Shown here: in pieces, positions 8,802 to 18,028 of the stretch | How positions within the stretch are numbered: the stretch's first letter is position 1 | How the letters are laid out: each line of letters starts with the position of its first letter | Source of the DNA: Patescibacteria group bacterium | Lineage (GTDB): Bacteria > Patescibacteriota > Microgenomatia > UBA1406 > GWC2-37-13 | Length of the DNA stretch: 43,222 nt | Direction of reading: 5' to 3' | Assembly: GCA_026416975.1 (NCBI GenBank) | Contig: JAOAEC010000003.1 | Span: forward strand, 1-43,222 | Translations under genes and position numbers: made by a program | Notes under the pieces: model-generated | The model's database searches: none | What the model saw: only the letters and a program-made list of their open reading frames with translations | Told to the model about the DNA's origin: nothing

Positions 8802-9133
8802 ATTTTTTAAAAAAAATTTTTTTTCTTTTTTTAAGTTTTTTTTTAATCTTTTCTCTTTTAAAAAACATTATTAATCATCAAAAAAAACTTCAGTTTTATC
8901 AAGAGTATGAAGAACAACTAAAAAAAGAGCGAAAAAAAAATATTGAACTAAAAACCGAGATTGCTAGAAAAAATGATCTTTATTATGTTGAGAAAATCGC
9001 CAGAAACAAGCTTAATCTATCTAAAGAAAACGAGATGGTGATTATTCTTTCTCCACCCTCACCAACACCAACAATCATTACTCCTACACCAGCGCCTAAC
9101 TGGTATCTTTGGTTTAAAGTATTTTTTAATTAG
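8798..9133 (+). CDS. FtsB/DivIC-type septum formation protein
   Basis: Single TM followed by coiled coil and YYVEKIARNKLNLSKENEMVII (DivIC motif); ATGA overlap with yqeY. Confidence 0.75.
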   Translation: MNFLKKIFFLFLSFFLIFSLLKNIINHQKKLQFYQEYEEQLKKERKKNIELKTEIARKNDLYYVEKIARNKLNLSKENEMVIILSPPSPTPTIITPTPAPNWYLWFKVFFN

Positions 9134-9147
9134 GTAAAATAAGAGTT

Positions 9148-9597
9148 ATGAAAATTATTAATCGTCGCTTTCACTACCAGTATCAGGAGATTGAAAAATA
9201 TCAGGCAGGAATTGTCTTGACTGGTCCTGAGGTTAAGTCAATAAAAAACGGTCGCTTAAAACTTGATGAGGCTTATATAAAAATTATTGGCTCAGAAGCA
9301 TATTTAATTAACGCCCAAATTCCTTTATATCAATATGCCAGAGATGAAGATTACAACCCAACCCGTTCTCGAAAACTTCTTTTAAATAAAAAAGAATTAA
9401 TTCGCTTAAAAACCAAGATTCAATCCAGCCCCGGATTGACAATAACCCCTGTTTCCTGCTATAATAAAGGCGACTTGATTAAATTGGAAATTGCTTTGGT
9501 TAAAGGGAAAAAAGAGGTTGAAAAAAGAAGATTGGAAAAAGCAAAAGATATTAAAAGGGCGACGGACAGAGAGATAAAAGAGTACCTTAAAAAATAA
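9148..9597 (+). CDS. smpB: SsrA-binding protein SmpB
   Basis: INRRFHYQYQEIEKYQAGIVLTGPEVKSIKNGRLKLDEAYIKI...; directly upstream of tmRNA. Confidence 0.95.
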   Translation: MKIINRRFHYQYQEIEKYQAGIVLTGPEVKSIKNGRLKLDEAYIKIIGSEAYLINAQIPLYQYARDEDYNPTRSRKLLLNKKELIRLKTKIQSSPGLTITPVSCYNKGDLIKLEIALVKGKKEVEKRRLEKAKDIKRATDREIKEYLKK

Positions 9598-9649
9598 ATC
9601 ATTTAGAGTTTAGAATTTAGAATTTTTAATTTTCGCTAAAAACAAGTTT

Positions 9650-10040
9650 GGGGATGACAGGTATTGACGAAAAGATTGCTCTTTTAAAAATGGCGAGGGC
9701 GGATCTATCTGTTAAATAGAAAAAAACAACTGCTGAAAAGGCAGAAGCTGCTTTTTATGCCCGCAACGCTAACTATGCTTACGCATATGTTAACTAAACA
9801 GGCATAAAGGCTCTCTTTTTGGGTTTTTTCCGGTTCAACCTAAAAAGGGATAAACCAACCGGAATTGGTTTTTAAAAAAGTTTTCGGTCTTTTTAAAAAC
9901 CAAGCTTTTTAAAACCGACGGTTCAAACAAGGTTTGATGGTTTTTCTTGTTTAAACAAAGTTTAAAAACCATCTATCTCTCGCTAAACATTTTTAAAAAC
10001 GCCTTTTCGGACTCCGGTTCAAATCCGGACATCTCCACCA
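9650..10040 (+). ncRNA. ssrA: Transfer-messenger RNA (tmRNA)
   Basis: 5' GGGGATGACAGGTATTGACG pairs with 3' ...CCGGTTCAAATCCGGACATCTCCACCA (TLD and encoded CCA); internal tag ORF ending at TAA 9795-9797; next to smpB. Confidence 0.93.
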
Positions 10041-10059
10041 AAATAAACACTTGATATTA

Positions 10060-10213
10060 AACGTATAATATAGAATATGGAGCTTGGAACGCAGAACATA
10101 TAATATTAATAAAAAATGTCAAAAATCAAAACTAAAAACTTAAAACTAAAATCTAAAACCTTAAACAATTAATCCTTCTAACTCCTAACTACTAGCTACT
10201 AACTACTAAATTA
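10060..10213. repeat. Degenerate heptad-phased intergenic tract A (22 units)
   Basis: AACGTAT AATATAG AATATGG AGCTTGG AACGCAG AACATAT ... AACTAAA AACTTAA AACTAAA ATCTAAA ... TAACTCC TAACTAC TAGCTAC TAACTAC TAAATTA: constant 7-nt phase. Confidence 0.75.
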
Positions 10214-10391
10214 ATTTTTAATCAATAATTAATAAATTAATACTTTTAAAACCTTTAAATTTTTCTCACCTGTTATAATTTTCTAAACTCTTTCAACAAA
10301 CGCGTTCTATTTTATTTAAAGTTTAAAATTTAAATTAATCTAACACGCTAATCTGATATAGATTGTTATAATAAGATATTTTAAATATAGA

Positions 10392-10420
10392 TTGACAAGA
10401 AGCCAAAAAAATACTATGCT
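10392..10420 (+). promoter_or_regulatory. Sigma70-like promoter for the HU gene
   Basis: TTGACA-17 nt-TATGCT. Confidence 0.55.
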
Positions 10421-10458
10421 GTTGCTGTTTGACAATCATTATTAGTTTAAAAATAGCC

Positions 10459-10470
10459 AAAGGAGGTGAT
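10459..10470 (+). promoter_or_regulatory. Extended Shine-Dalgarno of the HU gene
   Basis: AAAGGAGGTGAT, full complement of the usual 16S 3' tail, 5 nt before ATG 10476. Confidence 0.8.
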
Positions 10471-10475
10471 AGAAC

Positions 10476-10748
10476 ATGACAAAAGCAGACTTAATCGCTC
10501 AGGTAGCCAAAAAAGCCGGTTTAACCGCTAAAGCCGCCAAAGACGCTGTCACCACAGTTTTCTCAACCATTAGTGACGCGATGAAAAGAGGTGAAAAAGT
10601 GGTCGTCACCGGTTTTGGCACCTTTTTAGTCCGCAAAAGAGCTGCTAGAAAAGGACGCAATCCTCAAACTGGGGCTGAGATTCAGATTCCTGCTACTAAA
10701 ACACCTGGTTTTACCGCCGGAAAAACTCTTAAAAGATTGGTTAAGTAA
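10476..10748 (+). CDS. hup: HU-family DNA-binding protein
   Basis: [89 protein letters not shown]. Confidence 0.97.
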   Translation: MTKADLIAQVAKKAGLTAKAAKDAVTTVFSTISDAMKRGEKVVVTGFGTFLVRKRAARKGRNPQTGAEIQIPATKTPGFTAGKTLKRLVK

Positions 10749-10766
10749 ATTTACTTTTTTAAAAAC

Positions 10767-10801
10767 AAACAACCGCTCTTTAAAAGGGCGGTTGTTTTTT
10801 T
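10767..10801 (+). terminator. Rho-independent terminator after the HU gene
   Basis: AACAACCGCTC-TTTAAAA-GGGCGGTTGTTTTTTT stem plus T-tract. Confidence 0.85.
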
Positions 10802-10832
10802 ATAGATTGTTTGTTAAAATAAATCTTGTTCT

Positions 10833-11378
10833 ATGACTAAAAAGATCGCTTTTGGTTTAAGTGTTTTTTTGTTTTTTATTTTTGTTTTCACTGGCTTTTA
10901 TTGTTTAAACTTTTTTGAGTCAGAAACCGTTCTCGCTCAAGAAAAGGTCGCCTACAATCTTTCCTATCCGGGAATCTTGCCCGATCATCCGTTATATTTT
11001 ATAAAAACAATTAGAGATAGATTATTGGATTTTGGCACCCGCGACTATATTAAAAAAGCCCAACTTTATCTTCTTTTTTCTGATAAAAGAGCTAATGCCA
11101 GTCTTTTTTTAATAAAAAAAGGAAAAAATAAACAAGCGGTCACGGTTTTTTCTAAAGGAGAAAAGTATTTTTTAAAAATTCCTTCGCTCTTAACAACCGC
11201 TAAAAAACAGGGTATTAGTCCACCGGCCGGTTTTGTTGAAAAGTTAAAATTAAGCAATCAAAAACACCAAGAGGTTGGTCAGGAGCTTTTAAAAACCGTT
11301 CCTCAAAGCCAGATAGATGAGGTAAAAAAAGTAATGAAAATCACCCAAGAAATCAGGGTTCTTCTAGAAAAACTTTAA
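10833..11378 (+). CDS. DUF5667-like secreted protein
   Basis: Signal peptide, then LSYPGILPDHPLYFIKTIRDRLLDFGTRDYIKKAQLYLLFSDKRANASLFLIKKGK. Confidence 0.65.
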   Translation: MTKKIAFGLSVFLFFIFVFTGFYCLNFFESETVLAQEKVAYNLSYPGILPDHPLYFIKTIRDRLLDFGTRDYIKKAQLYLLFSDKRANASLFLIKKGKNKQAVTVFSKGEKYFLKIPSLLTTAKKQGISPPAGFVEKLKLSNQKHQEVGQELLKTVPQSQIDEVKKVMKITQEIRVLLEKL

Positions 11379-12598
11379 TCTCTTTTTAAAACCAAACCAA
11401 AAACTATTGCTAAAAGAAAAAAGTTTTGTTGTAAGGTAAGCCAATAATGATCAAAAAATCCAGTAAAGATAATAGTCAATAGTAAATAATCAATAGTAAA
11501 TTTTCTTTTTTTAAGGAAAAAAAATAGTTTATAAAAAAGAAAAAAAGCCATTGGGATTCCTATCTCGGCGATAATTAATAAAAAAATGTTGTGAACTGGT
11601 TGATTAAAAAAAAGAGGGTATGGGGAGGAAAAATGGTTTTGAGCTAAAAGATAGTTTCCTAATCCTACCCCAAAAAGAGGGTGTTGAATAATAATAATAA
11701 GGCTGTTTTTAAAAAGCTCCACTCTTTTTAAAAAAGAATGGGGGTCGCCCTTTCCTTGTAAAAAAATCAAAGAAAGAATAAAAAAGGTTGTTGTTCGTGA
11801 AAAAAAACAAAGTCCGCAGTTTTTGTTATTCTTTAAAAAATAAATTAGGTTTAAAAATAAAAAACCAATAATGGCGATTTTAGAAAAAGAAAGAAAAATC
11901 AAGCTGGCGCTGACAAAAAGAATAAAGAATCGCCAATAAAAAAACCGGTTAATTTTTTTATTGGTTAAAACAAAAAAATAAAGTAAGAGATAAAAACCAG
12001 CCAAAGAATTAGGATGAGAAAAACTGGCGTAGGGTCTTAAAATCTCTTTGCCAAAAAAACTAATTTTGGCAATTCCCGGTGTTATTAAAGTAAAATATCG
12101 TTCACCTAAAAAATAAACAACTCCTTGAAGAGAACGTTGATAAAAAAGCTGAAAAATCGCCAGCGTTAATTCTAAAAAACCATTAGCAGCAAAAGCCAAA
12201 AGAATTTTTTTAAAAGAAAGTTGGTTTTTTGTAAAAATAATAAAAACTGCCAACCATTCTAAAACCTTAACTGAGTAATAAAAAGCAACCTGTTTATTTA
12301 AGGCAAAAATAAAATTAAAAAACAACAAGAAAAACAACCAATAATTTTTTTTAAAAAAAGAAAAAACTGTTTTTAAATTCAAACATAAAAGAAAGAAAAA
12401 AATTACATCGGTAAGATAAATTTTTATGGCCAAATAATCAACCCTAACGCCAGAAAGATAGGAAAAACCAAGAAAAAAGTGTTTTGCTAACTGAGTTGGT
12501 AGAAAAAGCAAAAAAACAACCATTAACCATTGAGAAAGTTTCTCTTTAAAAGAGAGAGGGTTGTTTTTTTTCTTTGGTTGGTTGGTTTCTGTCTTCAT
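11375..12598 (-). CDS. O-antigen ligase/polymerase-like membrane protein
   Basis: Multi-TM; ...SFSHPNSLAGFYLLLYFFV...HPLFGVGLGNYLL...PVHNIFLLIIAEIGIPMAFFLF: Wzy/WaaL signature. Confidence 0.75.
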   Translation of the reverse strand: MKTETNQPKKKNNPLSFKEKLSQWLMVVFLLFLPTQLAKHFFLGFSYLSGVRVDYLAIKIYLTDVIFFFLLCLNLKTVFSFFKKNYWLFFLLFFNFIFALNKQVAFYYSVKVLEWLAVFIIFTKNQLSFKKILLAFAANGFLELTLAIFQLFYQRSLQGVVYFLGERYFTLITPGIAKISFFGKEILRPYASFSHPNSLAGFYLLLYFFVLTNKKINRFFYWRFFILFVSASLIFLSFSKIAIIGFLFLNLIYFLKNNKNCGLCFFSRTTTFFILSLIFLQGKGDPHSFLKRVELFKNSLIIIIQHPLFGVGLGNYLLAQNHFSSPYPLFFNQPVHNIFLLIIAEIGIPMAFFLFYKLFFFLKKRKFTIDYLLLTIIFTGFFDHYWLTLQQNFFLLAIVFGLVLKRD

Positions 12599-13889
12599 TT
12601 AAATTTTTTTGGGAAAAAATTTTAACCGCGCCAAAAACGCCGTCATAACCTGGGTCAACAAAAACACCTCGATCTCTAACAATCTCAATTGCTTGTTTAA
12701 TTTTTTTACCAGCAACCGCCTCAATCTCGTTTAAAGTTTTTTTTAAAAGAATCTCAAACTCGCTCCCTAAATTTTCGATTAACCATTGATACTCTTTTTC
12801 CGCCTTAGTTATTGATCCTTGATTAATCTCAGTTAAAACCTCCAAAAGAGGCACTAAAGAAACAAAAGGTATCCGTTTTTTTTCTTTATCATAAACAAAA
12901 GTTACCCCGTTTTTGTTTTTTAAAAACAAAAGGTCGTCTTTTTGAAGAATTTTTTCTGATAAATCAAGTACTCGATTCTCTACACCAATAGTCAATGGCT
13001 TTTTGCAAACCGGACAGATGGTGTCTTGCTTTTTTACCTCTAAAGGAGAAAGTTTGACCTGACACTGACGATGGCCTGACCAGTGATATTTACCTTCTTC
13101 TGGAAAAAACTCAATTGTATAACCAATTTTTAATCTTCCGTTTGGATCTTGTTTTATCGCCTTAATAATGTCGTCATAAGAGATATTGATCATTGACTCG
13201 TTTTGATCTTTAGCAATAAAAACCGTTGCCTCCCGACCTAATTTTTGGGCCGAATGAGCATCAGAAAAAGAAACAATACTCCGATTTTTTAATTCTTTTA
13301 TCTGCCAATTCATAATCGGATCTGAGGAAAGACCGGTTTCTATTGCGTAAATATACTTTGAATAGTCTTCAAAACATTCCTCAATTGAGTTAAAACCGGA
13401 CTTTGAACCATATAAAGAAAACCAAGGCGTCCAGACATGGCAAGGAATTAAAAGGGTCTTTTCGTCAATCTCCAAAATCATTTTTAACAACTTTTTGGCA
13501 GACAAACCAATAATTGGCCGGCCATCAGTATAAAGATTACATCCGTATTGATTTAACTTATTAATAATCTTTTCACAAACCTCAATTGAGGGAGAAAAAA
13601 TCAGATTATGAATCCGTCGGGTTTGCCCAGCCTGGGAATAGATGCTAGAAATCTCTGTTGTTAATAAAAAATAGGTTTCACCGGGCTTTTTTTTTAAAGT
13701 ATAAATACCAGAATTTGTTTCAATTAACTCTTCCTTAATTGAACGAAACCATAAAGGGTGAGTCCAGTCAGCCGTGGCTACTAATTTTATCCCTTTTTTA
13801 GCGGCAAAACTAGAGATTTCTTCCAAGGTCATTCTTTGAGAAACCGCCCGCGAGTATTTTGAATGAAGATGGAGATCACTAATAATTGA
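12546..13889 (-). CDS. Endonuclease Q (EndoQ) family PHP-domain protein
   Basis: ISDLHLHSKYSRAVSQRMTLEEISSFAAKKGIKLVATADWTHP...TTEISSIY...RRIHNLIFSP...TDGRPIIGLSAKKLL...IPCHVWTPWFSLYGSKSGFNSIEECF...ETGLSSDPIMNW...SFSDAHSAQKLGREATVF plus CPVCKKPL zinc-finger half. ORF track start is 13919; ATG near 13889 (MSIISDLHLH) preferred. Confidence 0.85.
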   Translation of the reverse strand, partial: SIISDLHLHSKYSRAVSQRMTLEEISSFAAKKGIKLVATADWTHPLWFRSIKEELIETNSGIYTLKKKPGETYFLLTTEISSIYSQAGQTRRIHNLIFSPSIEVCEKIINKLNQYGCNLYTDGRPIIGLSAKKLLKMILEIDEKTLLIPCHVWTPWFSLYGSKSGFNSIEECFEDYSKYIYAIETGLSSDPIMNWQIKELKNRSIVSFSDAHSAQKLGREATVFIAKDQNESMINISYDDIIKAIKQDPNGRLKIGYTIEFFPEEGKYHWSGHRQCQVKLSPLEVKKQDTICPVCKKPLTIGVENRVLDLSEKILQKDDLLFLKNKNGVTFVYDKEKKRIPFVSLVPLLEVLTEINQGSITKAEKEYQWLIENLGSEFEILLKKTLNEIEAVAGKKIKQAIEIVRDRGVFVDPGYDGVFGAVKIFSQKNLNEDRNQPTKEKKQPSLF

Positions 13890-13927
13890 CATAGACAATA
13901 TTTTAGCAAAAAAACACATTAAGTCAT

Positions 13928-15391
13928 TTAAATGCTTGTTGTTGTTTCCGCTCGTGTTTCTCTAATGACGGTAATTTTAATCTGACCAGGAAAGACATCA
14001 AATTTTTTCTCTAACTCTTCTTTTATTTTAACGGCCATTATTCGCACATCATCGTCGGTTGTTTCTTCGGACTTAACAATCACTCGCAACTCTCTTCCTG
14101 CCTGAAGAGCATAGGCATCAACCACTCCTTTTTGATTTTTTGCCACCTCTTCAATGGTTTTAATTCTTTTTAAGTATTCTTGAAAATCTTCATGACGAGC
14201 ACCAGGTCGACCGCCAGAAACCGCATCAGCAATATAAACAATCACCGCCTCAACCGAAGAAAAAGGAACATCTTCATGGTGAGAAGCAACACAATCAATT
14301 ACTTTTTGGGGGAAACGATATCTCTTTAAAAGCTCAACTCCCAGCTCAATATGAGAACCTTCTTTATCAGTAATCACCTTACCAATATCATGGAGAAGAC
14401 AACCTAATTTTACTGTATTAACATCGGCTTTTAACTCATTAGCCAAAGCCACACCAATCCTTGTCTCTTCTAAAGTGTGGGCGATCATGTTTTGACCATA
14501 AGAATAACGATATTTAAATTTCCCCAAAAGTTTAATTATCTCTGATGGAAGATTATAAACGCCAACCCGATGAGCCAGATCATCGCCAGCTCGATAAACT
14601 ACTTTTTCTACCTCCTCTTTGGTTTTTTTAACAATCTCCTCAATTCTTGCTGGTTGAATTCGGCCGTCTTTAATTAGTTTTTCCAAAGACAATCGGGCAA
14701 TCTCCCGCCGCATTGCGTCAAAAGAAGACAGTCTAATCACTCCTTCTTCCTCTAAGTCAACATCAACGCCGGTAGCCAACTCAAAGGCCCGGATATTTCT
14801 TCCATCTTTACCAATAATTCTTCCTTTAAAATCCTCGTTGGGTAAAGAAACTGTTGATAAGGTAAACTCGGCCACTAAATCAGTGGCTCCATATCTCATT
14901 GCCTCAGCCAAGATCTCTTTTGCTTTTTCATCAGCTTTTTGTTTGATCTCCTCTTCTGCTTGTTTAACTCTTTTAGCAATCTCCTCTTTTAACTTTTCTT
15001 CCCAACTAGACAACAAAAGCTCGCGTGCTTTTTCTTTAGTTAAGTGCGCCACCTTTTCTAGTTTTTGCAAAATCATCTCTCTTTTCTCTTCCCATTCTTG
15101 TTTTAATTTGGCAACAATCTCTTTTTCTTTAACTAAATTTTCTTTTTCTTTTTCTAATTTTGTCTCTTTTTCTTCTAAAAAATGTTCTTTTTTTGCCAAT
15201 CTTTTTTCCGCTTCAAACGCTTCATTAAGGCCTTTTTTTGCTTCATTAATAATTCTTCTTACCTCATCTTCTGCTTGACGCCGAATATTTAATGCCTCTT
15301 CTTGAGCTTTAAGAATTATTTCCTTAGCTGCTTGTTCTTTTTCTTTTTGCTTTTTTAAGGAAAAAATTTTTTTAAAGGCTTTAAAAAACAT
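13928..15391 (-). CDS. rny: Ribonuclease Y
   Basis: Coiled coil, then KH (FKGRIIGKDGRNIRAFELATGVDVDLEEEGVIRLSSFDAMRREIARLSLEKLIKDGRIQPARIEE) and HD (GCLLHDIGK). Confidence 0.95.
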   Translation of the reverse strand: MFFKAFKKIFSLKKQKEKEQAAKEIILKAQEEALNIRRQAEDEVRRIINEAKKGLNEAFEAEKRLAKKEHFLEEKETKLEKEKENLVKEKEIVAKLKQEWEEKREMILQKLEKVAHLTKEKARELLLSSWEEKLKEEIAKRVKQAEEEIKQKADEKAKEILAEAMRYGATDLVAEFTLSTVSLPNEDFKGRIIGKDGRNIRAFELATGVDVDLEEEGVIRLSSFDAMRREIARLSLEKLIKDGRIQPARIEEIVKKTKEEVEKVVYRAGDDLAHRVGVYNLPSEIIKLLGKFKYRYSYGQNMIAHTLEETRIGVALANELKADVNTVKLGCLLHDIGKVITDKEGSHIELGVELLKRYRFPQKVIDCVASHHEDVPFSSVEAVIVYIADAVSGGRPGARHEDFQEYLKRIKTIEEVAKNQKGVVDAYALQAGRELRVIVKSEETTDDDVRIMAVKIKEELEKKFDVFPGQIKITVIRETRAETTTSI

Positions 15392-15404
15392 AAGAAAACA
15401 AGGG

Positions 15405-15505
15405 TGTCTTTAAGGAAGATATTCTTAGTAATTAATTTTTTTATGAAAAGAATAACTCATCATAGTAGTCAATTTAAAAATAAAATTTATATCTCCTTAA
15501 AGACA
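15405..15505. repeat. 101-bp element bounded by an inverted repeat (MITE-like or structured intergenic element)
   Basis: TGTCTTTAAGGAAGATA (15405-15421) versus reverse complement of TATCTCCTTAAAGACA (15490-15505): 12 bp perfect then GATA with a 1-nt offset. Confidence 0.55.
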
Positions 15506-15525
15506 AATTTTTAACTAAAACTATT

Positions 15526-16008
15526 TTACTCTTCTTGTTTAAACTTTTCAATTGTTTTTTTAACCGTTTCAAAAGAAAAACCCCGCCTTAAAAGAAAACT
15601 AACCGCTTTTTTATATCTCTTTTCCCAAGAAATTTTTTTCCATCTTTGCCAACGACCAGCTAAACTTTTATAAGCTAACTCTTCATCATTAAGCGGGTTT
15701 TGAGAAAAATATCTCTCTATCAACTTATTGGCTACCCCATGTTTTAAAAGCTCTCTTTTTAAAAAAAGGATGCTTTTAGGTTTCAGTTGGATTTTTTCCT
15801 CAATAAAAATCTCAATGAATTTCTCATCATTAATTAACTCTTCCTCTTTTAGTTTTTTTATTATCTGCTCAATAATTATTGATGAAAGCTTATATTTTCT
15901 AACTTTTTGAGAAAGATAGTCTCTTATCTCTTTTTCTGTTCTTAAACGAAATTTTAGAAAAAAAAGGCTTTTTTGGAAAAGTTTCTCTAAGGCTTCTTTT
16001 TCATTCAT
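15526..16008 (-). CDS. recX: Regulatory protein RecX
   Basis: LRTEKEIRDYLSQK...IIEQIIKKLKEEELINDEKFIEIFIEEKIQLKPKSILFLKRELLKHGV; directly downstream of recA. Confidence 0.88.
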   Translation of the reverse strand: MNEKEALEKLFQKSLFFLKFRLRTEKEIRDYLSQKVRKYKLSSIIIEQIIKKLKEEELINDEKFIEIFIEEKIQLKPKSILFLKRELLKHGVANKLIERYFSQNPLNDEELAYKSLAGRWQRWKKISWEKRYKKAVSFLLRRGFSFETVKKTIEKFKQEE

Positions 16009-16011
16009 AAC

Positions 16012-17013
16012 TTAATTTTTTTTTAACATCTTGTCATAGATTTCTTTAATCAGTTGAGATTTTAGCTTTTCATTTTTAACCAATATCTCTTTCACCTGAT
16101 CTTTTCCTTGACCCAAAACCTTATCTCCCATCTTTAAAAATGAACCGCTTTTGGTAATTAAACCGGCGCCAATGGCTGCATCAATAATTCCTTCTTCCTT
16201 ATCAATTCCCTCATTGGTAATAACCAACTCTGCCTCTTTAAACGGCGGTGCCACCTTATTTTTAACAATTCTTACTCGCACTCTAGCGCCATAAACCTGA
16301 TTGTTTTTCTTTAAAGTCTCAATTTTTCGGCAGTCCATCCGCACCGAAGCATAAAACTTTAAAGCCAGACCGCCTGGAGTTGTTTCCGGATTACCAAACA
16401 TAACACCAATTTTTAAACGAATCTGGTTGGTAAAAACAATGGTTGTTTTTGATTTGGAAACAACCCCGGCTAACTTTCTTAAGGCCTGCGACATTAGTCT
16501 TGCCTGAAGACCAATCTGCGACTCGCCCATCTCGCCCTCTATCTCTGATCGAGGAACTAACGCTGCCACCGAGTCAATAACAATAATATCAACTCCGCCG
16601 GAACGAATCAAAGACTCAGCAATCTCTAGTGCCTGTTCACCAGTGTCTGGTTGAGAGACTAAAAGATCTTCCAACTTTACTCCTAATGTCTTTGCCCAAG
16701 CCGGATCTAAGGCGTGCTCAGCATCAATAAAAGCGGCAATACCGCCGGCTTTTTGCGCTTCGGCAATTAAAGTCAGAGAAAGGGTGGTTTTTCCTGATGA
16801 CTCTGGACCAAAGATCTCAATGATTCTCCCTTTAGGAATACCACCAACTCCTAAAGCTAAATCTAATGGCAAAATCCCGGTCTTAATCACATCAACCGCC
16901 ACTACTGGTGACTGTCCCAATCTCATAATCGCTCCTCGACCATACTGTTTTTGAATCTGTTCAATGGCGATTTTTATCGCCTGCAGTTTAGGATTTTTTT
17001 CTTCATTTTTCAT
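16012..17013 (-). CDS. recA: Recombinase RecA
   Basis: [86 protein letters not shown]. Confidence 0.99.
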   Translation of the reverse strand: MKNEEKNPKLQAIKIAIEQIQKQYGRGAIMRLGQSPVVAVDVIKTGILPLDLALGVGGIPKGRIIEIFGPESSGKTTLSLTLIAEAQKAGGIAAFIDAEHALDPAWAKTLGVKLEDLLVSQPDTGEQALEIAESLIRSGGVDIIVIDSVAALVPRSEIEGEMGESQIGLQARLMSQALRKLAGVVSKSKTTIVFTNQIRLKIGVMFGNPETTPGGLALKFYASVRMDCRKIETLKKNNQVYGARVRVRIVKNKVAPPFKEAELVITNEGIDKEEGIIDAAIGAGLITKSGSFLKMGDKVLGQGKDQVKEILVKNEKLKSQLIKEIYDKMLKKN

Positions 17014-17068
17014 ATTTTTTATTTTTAAATTTTAAAATTGTTAATATTTGTTAATATTATTATATTAT

Positions 17069-17989
17069 TTAAAAAACATAGATTAAACCAATAACAATTG
17101 CTCCCCATAAAAAAACCGTAATAATTAAAGGTTTGTCAGTGGTGACAATTTTTTCCGGTATTTCTCCTTCATATTTCTCATAAAGAAGTTGGGCGTAACG
17201 AGAGATACCATAAACCACTAAAGGAATGGTCATCATTAACCACTTTCTTCCTTCAAAACCGGAAAAACTATGACTAAAATACTGAGAAAGCCAGGTTTCA
17301 ATCAATGGTGGTTTTTCAAAATAAGTGTAGAAAGAATAAGCAATAATCGTCATTGTGGCAAAGGTATAGGTTAAAAAGTCCAAAAAATGCTCATTATAAC
17401 GATAAAGAGAAAGACGCGCCTCTTTGCCGCTACTTACCAACTCAGCATGTCTTTTTACCGAAGCCATAAATAAAGAACCAAAAAATATTGTTAAAATAAG
17501 CCAAATCGGAATATGATAACCACTGACTACCTCGCCAGCTAAAGCGCGAATCATAAAAGAAAAAGAAATGGTAAAGATATCAATCACTGGATATTTTTTA
17601 AAATAAAAAGAATAAAAAAAATGAAGAAGAATAAAAACCAAACTTAAAAGAAAAAAGTTAGTTGAAAAAAACAAAGAAATCACTAAAGAAATAATTATTA
17701 AGATAAAAGCCATAAAACTTGCCTCGGCTAAAGAAATCTTTCCTGAAGCAATCGGCCGGTTTTTTTTAATAGGATGTTTTTTGTCGTAAGGATAATCAAT
17801 AATATCGTTTAAAAGATAAGAAGCCGAGGACAAAAGACAGAAAACAAAAAAAGCGTTTAGGGTGTTTATAAAAACCAACCTATTAAAAAGCTTTCCGGAA
17901 AAGATAATTGCTGTAAAAACCGCTAAATTCTTAATCCATTGATTAGCTCTCAAAGCATAAAAATAAATTATTAATCTTTTTTTTATCAT
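17069..17989 (-). CDS. UbiA-family prenyltransferase (decaprenyl-phosphate phosphoribosyltransferase-like)
   Basis: ALRANQWIKNLAVFTAIIFSGKLF...SYLLNDIIDYPYDKKHPIKKNRPIASGKIS: NDxxDxxxD motif. Confidence 0.85.
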   Translation of the reverse strand: MIKKRLIIYFYALRANQWIKNLAVFTAIIFSGKLFNRLVFINTLNAFFVFCLLSSASYLLNDIIDYPYDKKHPIKKNRPIASGKISLAEASFMAFILIIISLVISLFFSTNFFLLSLVFILLHFFYSFYFKKYPVIDIFTISFSFMIRALAGEVVSGYHIPIWLILTIFFGSLFMASVKRHAELVSSGKEARLSLYRYNEHFLDFLTYTFATMTIIAYSFYTYFEKPPLIETWLSQYFSHSFSGFEGRKWLMMTIPLVVYGISRYAQLLYEKYEGEIPEKIVTTDKPLIITVFLWGAIVIGLIYVF

Positions 17990-18028
17990 TTTAAAAATAT
18001 ATTATAGTATAATAAAACATAAAAAATT

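Noticed and set aside
14838-15278. 146-aa plus-strand ORF (Ser/Phe-rich)
   Set aside because: Antisense shadow of the Lys/Glu-rich coiled coil of rny; no family features.
16012-17013. Intein or intron in recA, nrdJ or dnaA
   Set aside because: All three read as uninterrupted proteins of normal length.
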